A stretch of 6,964 nucleotides of DNA from an uncultured Clostridia bacterium (lineage in GTDB: Bacteria > Bacillota > Clostridia > Christensenellales > Aristaeellaceae), in NCBI GenBank assembly GCA_934643535.1, contig CAKUCE010000163.1, positions 1 through 6,964 on the forward strand. The letters are read 5' to 3'. Of this stretch, positions 5,263 through 6,964 are shown one piece after another (positions within the stretch are counted from its first letter, which is position 1; the number at the start of each line of letters is the position of its first letter). A program made the translations under genes and the position numbers. The notes beneath the pieces were generated by a model that saw nothing but the letters and a program-made list of their open reading frames with translations, was not told where the DNA came from and did no database searches.

Positions 5263-6809
5263 TAGCATTATACATTCGCCTGTCTCTGGAAGATTCTAAA
5301 ACGGAAAGCATGAGTATCCCCAATCAAAGACTAATCTTACGGGAGAAGGCAATGTCGCTTCCTGAATGGGAGAATGCCGAAGTCATGGAGTTTGTGGACA
5401 ACGGACACAGCGGAATGAACTTTGAACGACCCGCCGTCCAGGAGCTTTTGGAAATGGTGCAGGCCGGAAAGGTCGATTGCATTATTGTAAAGGATCTCTC
5501 CCGCTTCGGGCGAAACAGTATTGAGACGGGATATTTCATAGAGCGCGTGTTTCCGCTGTATCATACCCGGTTTATTTCCGTAAGCGATCACTTCGACACG
5601 GCGGATTACAAGGGCGATACCGGCGGGATTGACGTCGCTTTCAAGTACCTTATCAGCGAGTGCTATAGCCGGGATATGTCCATGAAAACCAAGAGCGCCA
5701 AATACGCGAAAATGCGCCGTGGGGAGTATCAAAGCGCGATATGCCCTTATGGGTATCAAAAGAGCGCAGACGGGCGTATGGAGCCGGATAAGGAAGCTGC
5801 TGAGATTGTCAGTCAGATGTTTCTATGGGCCGCTGACGGAAATACCGTTGCGGAGATTGTAAGAAGGCTGTATGCGCAGCGTGTACCCACCCCGGCAGAG
5901 TACAGAGCGGCCAAAGGAAAACCTATCCATGATACCAGCCGGTCAAACGGTGTGTGGTCATCTTCGGCTGTCATACATATCTTGACCGACGAGCGATATG
6001 CGGGAACCTATGTGATCGGTAAGCGCGCCGTCAAAGAGATCGGCGGCACACGCTCCCGTCTGAAAGATGAAAGCGAGTGGATCAAGATCCCGGATCATCA
6101 CCCTGCAATCGTGAGCATGGAGCTGTATGAGCAAGCCAACGCTGTAAGGCGTCAATTCAAGCAGCCAAATAAACAGCGCAGGGATTATCTGCTGCGCGGG
6201 AAGGTTTTTTGCGGATATTGCGATCATGCCATGTCCCGCAAAGGGAAAACAACCTGGTTCTATTGCAGACACGCAGAAGTTTCTGATAATCTTCCCTGTC
6301 ATGGGCTGCAGGTTCGGGAAAAGGAACTGGAGCAAGCGATCTTTGAAAGCATAAAGGCGCACATGCTTCCGGTCCTGGGTCTGGATATATGTAAGGATGA
6401 TCTGACCCTTCAAAGCGTTCAACAGGCGGAGCAGGAAAAGAAACTCCGTGCCCTGCAGGATAGCAAGCGAAAGCTCTACGAACGATATGCACTCGGAGAG
6501 ATTGACCTTGACTCTTATAAGGCAGAAAAGGAAAAGTACGATATTGCCTTGGTGGGCGAAAAAAACACCCATGCCATGATTACGGCACGGGCAAAGCGGG
6601 CTCAGGGCGATTATGAGGCAAATTTGAAACACCAGGATCTTGCAAAAGAAATCGGCAGCTCCACGACATTGACGAAATCGCTGGTAGACACGCTGATAAA
6701 CAAGATCTATATTTTCAAGGATGAACGAATTGAAATCGACTACGCTGTCCGGGATTTCTTCGAGAACGAGACAACACAGGAAATGCCATCATGCGGCGCC
6801 GAGGGATAG
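5247..6809 (+). CDS. Large serine recombinase 3 (TnpX/TndX-type)
   Basis: 520 residues, the shortest of the three. ATG 5247 lies inside the end of recombinase 2 (16-base overlap) with AAAGGCGG (5232-5239) 7 bases upstream, which argues for coupled translation. Catalytic domain about 4-150: 'LYIRLSLEDS' with nucleophile Ser13, and 'IIVKDLSRFGR' with Arg86 and Arg89. This copy has Phe where the other two have Leu. Recombinase domain about 164-305 ('AICPYGYQ', 'WSSSAVIHILTDERYAGTYV'); zinc ribbon with C322-x2-C325, C340 and C351, the loop being more compact than in recombinases 1 and 2; coiled coil about 390-470. The C-terminal tail 'FENETTQEMPSCGAEG' is short and polar. The three proteins share domain order but are clearly diverged from one another, so the triplet is old and not a recent duplication. 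It is the last gene of the operon and ends close to the likely end of the element. Confidence 0.93.
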   Translation: MRKYLIALYIRLSLEDSKTESMSIPNQRLILREKAMSLPEWENAEVMEFVDNGHSGMNFERPAVQELLEMVQAGKVDCIIVKDLSRFGRNSIETGYFIERVFPLYHTRFISVSDHFDTADYKGDTGGIDVAFKYLISECYSRDMSMKTKSAKYAKMRRGEYQSAICPYGYQKSADGRMEPDKEAAEIVSQMFLWAADGNTVAEIVRRLYAQRVPTPAEYRAAKGKPIHDTSRSNGVWSSSAVIHILTDERYAGTYVIGKRAVKEIGGTRSRLKDESEWIKIPDHHPAIVSMELYEQANAVRRQFKQPNKQRRDYLLRGKVFCGYCDHAMSRKGKTTWFYCRHAEVSDNLPCHGLQVREKELEQAIFESIKAHMLPVLGLDICKDDLTLQSVQQAEQEKKLRALQDSKRKLYERYALGEIDLDSYKAEKEKYDIALVGEKNTHAMITARAKRAQGDYEANLKHQDLAKEIGSSTTLTKSLVDTLINKIYIFKDERIEIDYAVRDFFENETTQEMPSCGAEG

Positions 6810-6964
6810 GACCGGATGTTGCGAAAAACGCTCCGATCTTGCCCCAAACGGATTTGCAAATTTTTTTGTTTTCCGCTTGACATACGGGTGCTTTATATGA
6901 TGTTTTCTATATCATTTAAGCTTACTATTGTAGCTTTGTGTGTATTACCTTTAACCGCTTTTTG
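6810..6964. other. AT-rich non-coding tail; probable element end and host junction
   Basis: No gene on either strand. From 6851 the sequence is about 32% GC (36 of 114 bases by my count), well below the recombinase genes. The palindrome ATTTGCAAAT (6852-6861) runs into seven T (6861-6867), and before it GCG-AAAAA-CGC with flanking CGGA/TCCG (about 6814-6835) can form a bulged hairpin. Either may end the recombinase transcript, though neither is a textbook terminator. TTGACA (6877-6882) has no -10 at a proper distance. ATGAT (6897-6901) and ATCAT (6911-6915) form a short dyad. In large serine recombinase elements an attachment site lies in this position and the crossover is often a dinucleotide, so it cannot be located from one junction alone. 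Confidence 0.45.

Larger units (their letters stand above)
279..6850 (+). mobile_element. Recombination module of an integrative (conjugative or mobilizable) element, right end
   Basis: A small sigma-like gene, a DUF6870-like gene and three consecutive large serine recombinases all run in one direction. This content and order resemble the end of Firmicutes integrative conjugative elements, where the recombinase genes sit next to one attachment site. The conjugation genes and the other end are not in the window, so whether the element is conjugative or only mobilizable cannot be told. The left limit given here is arbitrary: the DtxR-like gene before it may be cargo of the same element. The right limit is an estimate from the fall in GC content after the last recombinase; no direct repeat was identified to fix it. 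Confidence 0.65.

Noticed and set aside
5958..6632. Long open frame on the minus strand opposite recombinase 3
   Set aside because: Antisense shadow with no domain or initiation signal.
6877..6901. Promoter TTGACA...TATGAT in the right tail
   Set aside because: The two boxes are only 13 bases apart, too close for a sigma-A promoter, and no -10 fits at 16-18 bases.
1..6964. CRISPR array, tRNA or rRNA genes, DDE-type insertion sequence
   Set aside because: No regularly spaced repeats, no tRNA-like or rRNA-like sequence, and no transposase other than the serine recombinases were seen.

Overview
The window looks like the recombination (excision/integration) end of an integrative conjugative or mobilizable element from a Gram-positive anaerobe, most likely a gut Clostridia member (Lachnospiraceae/Oscillospiraceae type). 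The basis is strong AGGAGG-type ribosome binding sites, a Tn916 ORF7-like small sigma factor, a small DUF6870-like protein, and three consecutive large serine recombinases of the TnpX/TndX type. I recognised families by reading; no database search was run.

Layout, all on the + strand. 1-230: C-terminal end of a DtxR/IdeR-type metal-dependent repressor, whose start lies outside the window. 231-582: a possible 40-residue small ORF (279-401), a weak promoter, a terminator-like stem-loop (450-479), an interrupted palindrome, and a 16-bp stem (530-576) that buries the Shine-Dalgarno site of the next gene. 583-1017: a 144-residue sigma-70-like (region 4 HTH) protein. 1018-1617: 600 bases without a convincing intact gene, but with a good promoter (1156-1183) and a strong 13-bp terminator-like stem (1530-1561). 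Together these could delimit a roughly 375-nt untranslated RNA or a decayed small gene. 1618-1839: a 73-residue DUF6870-like protein. 1862-1890: a near-consensus promoter flanked by a perfect 8-bp inverted repeat, followed by a leader whose hairpin again buries the Shine-Dalgarno site of the first recombinase. 1973-6809: three large serine recombinases of 543, 552 and 520 residues, overlapping by 1 and 16 bases, so very probably one translationally coupled transcript. 6810-6964: AT-rich non-coding tail, probably containing the end of the element and its junction with the host.

How the parts may work together (inference): the sigma-like protein and the untranslated leader structures would regulate the module. 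The three recombinases, all with intact catalytic Ser/Arg and zinc-ribbon Cys residues, would jointly cut and rejoin the element ends. Triplets of serine integrases are a known arrangement in some Firmicutes ICEs, so the genes themselves are not new. The most interesting material is the RNA-level control: two separate SD-sequestering stems and the promoter-to-terminator region at 1156-1573.
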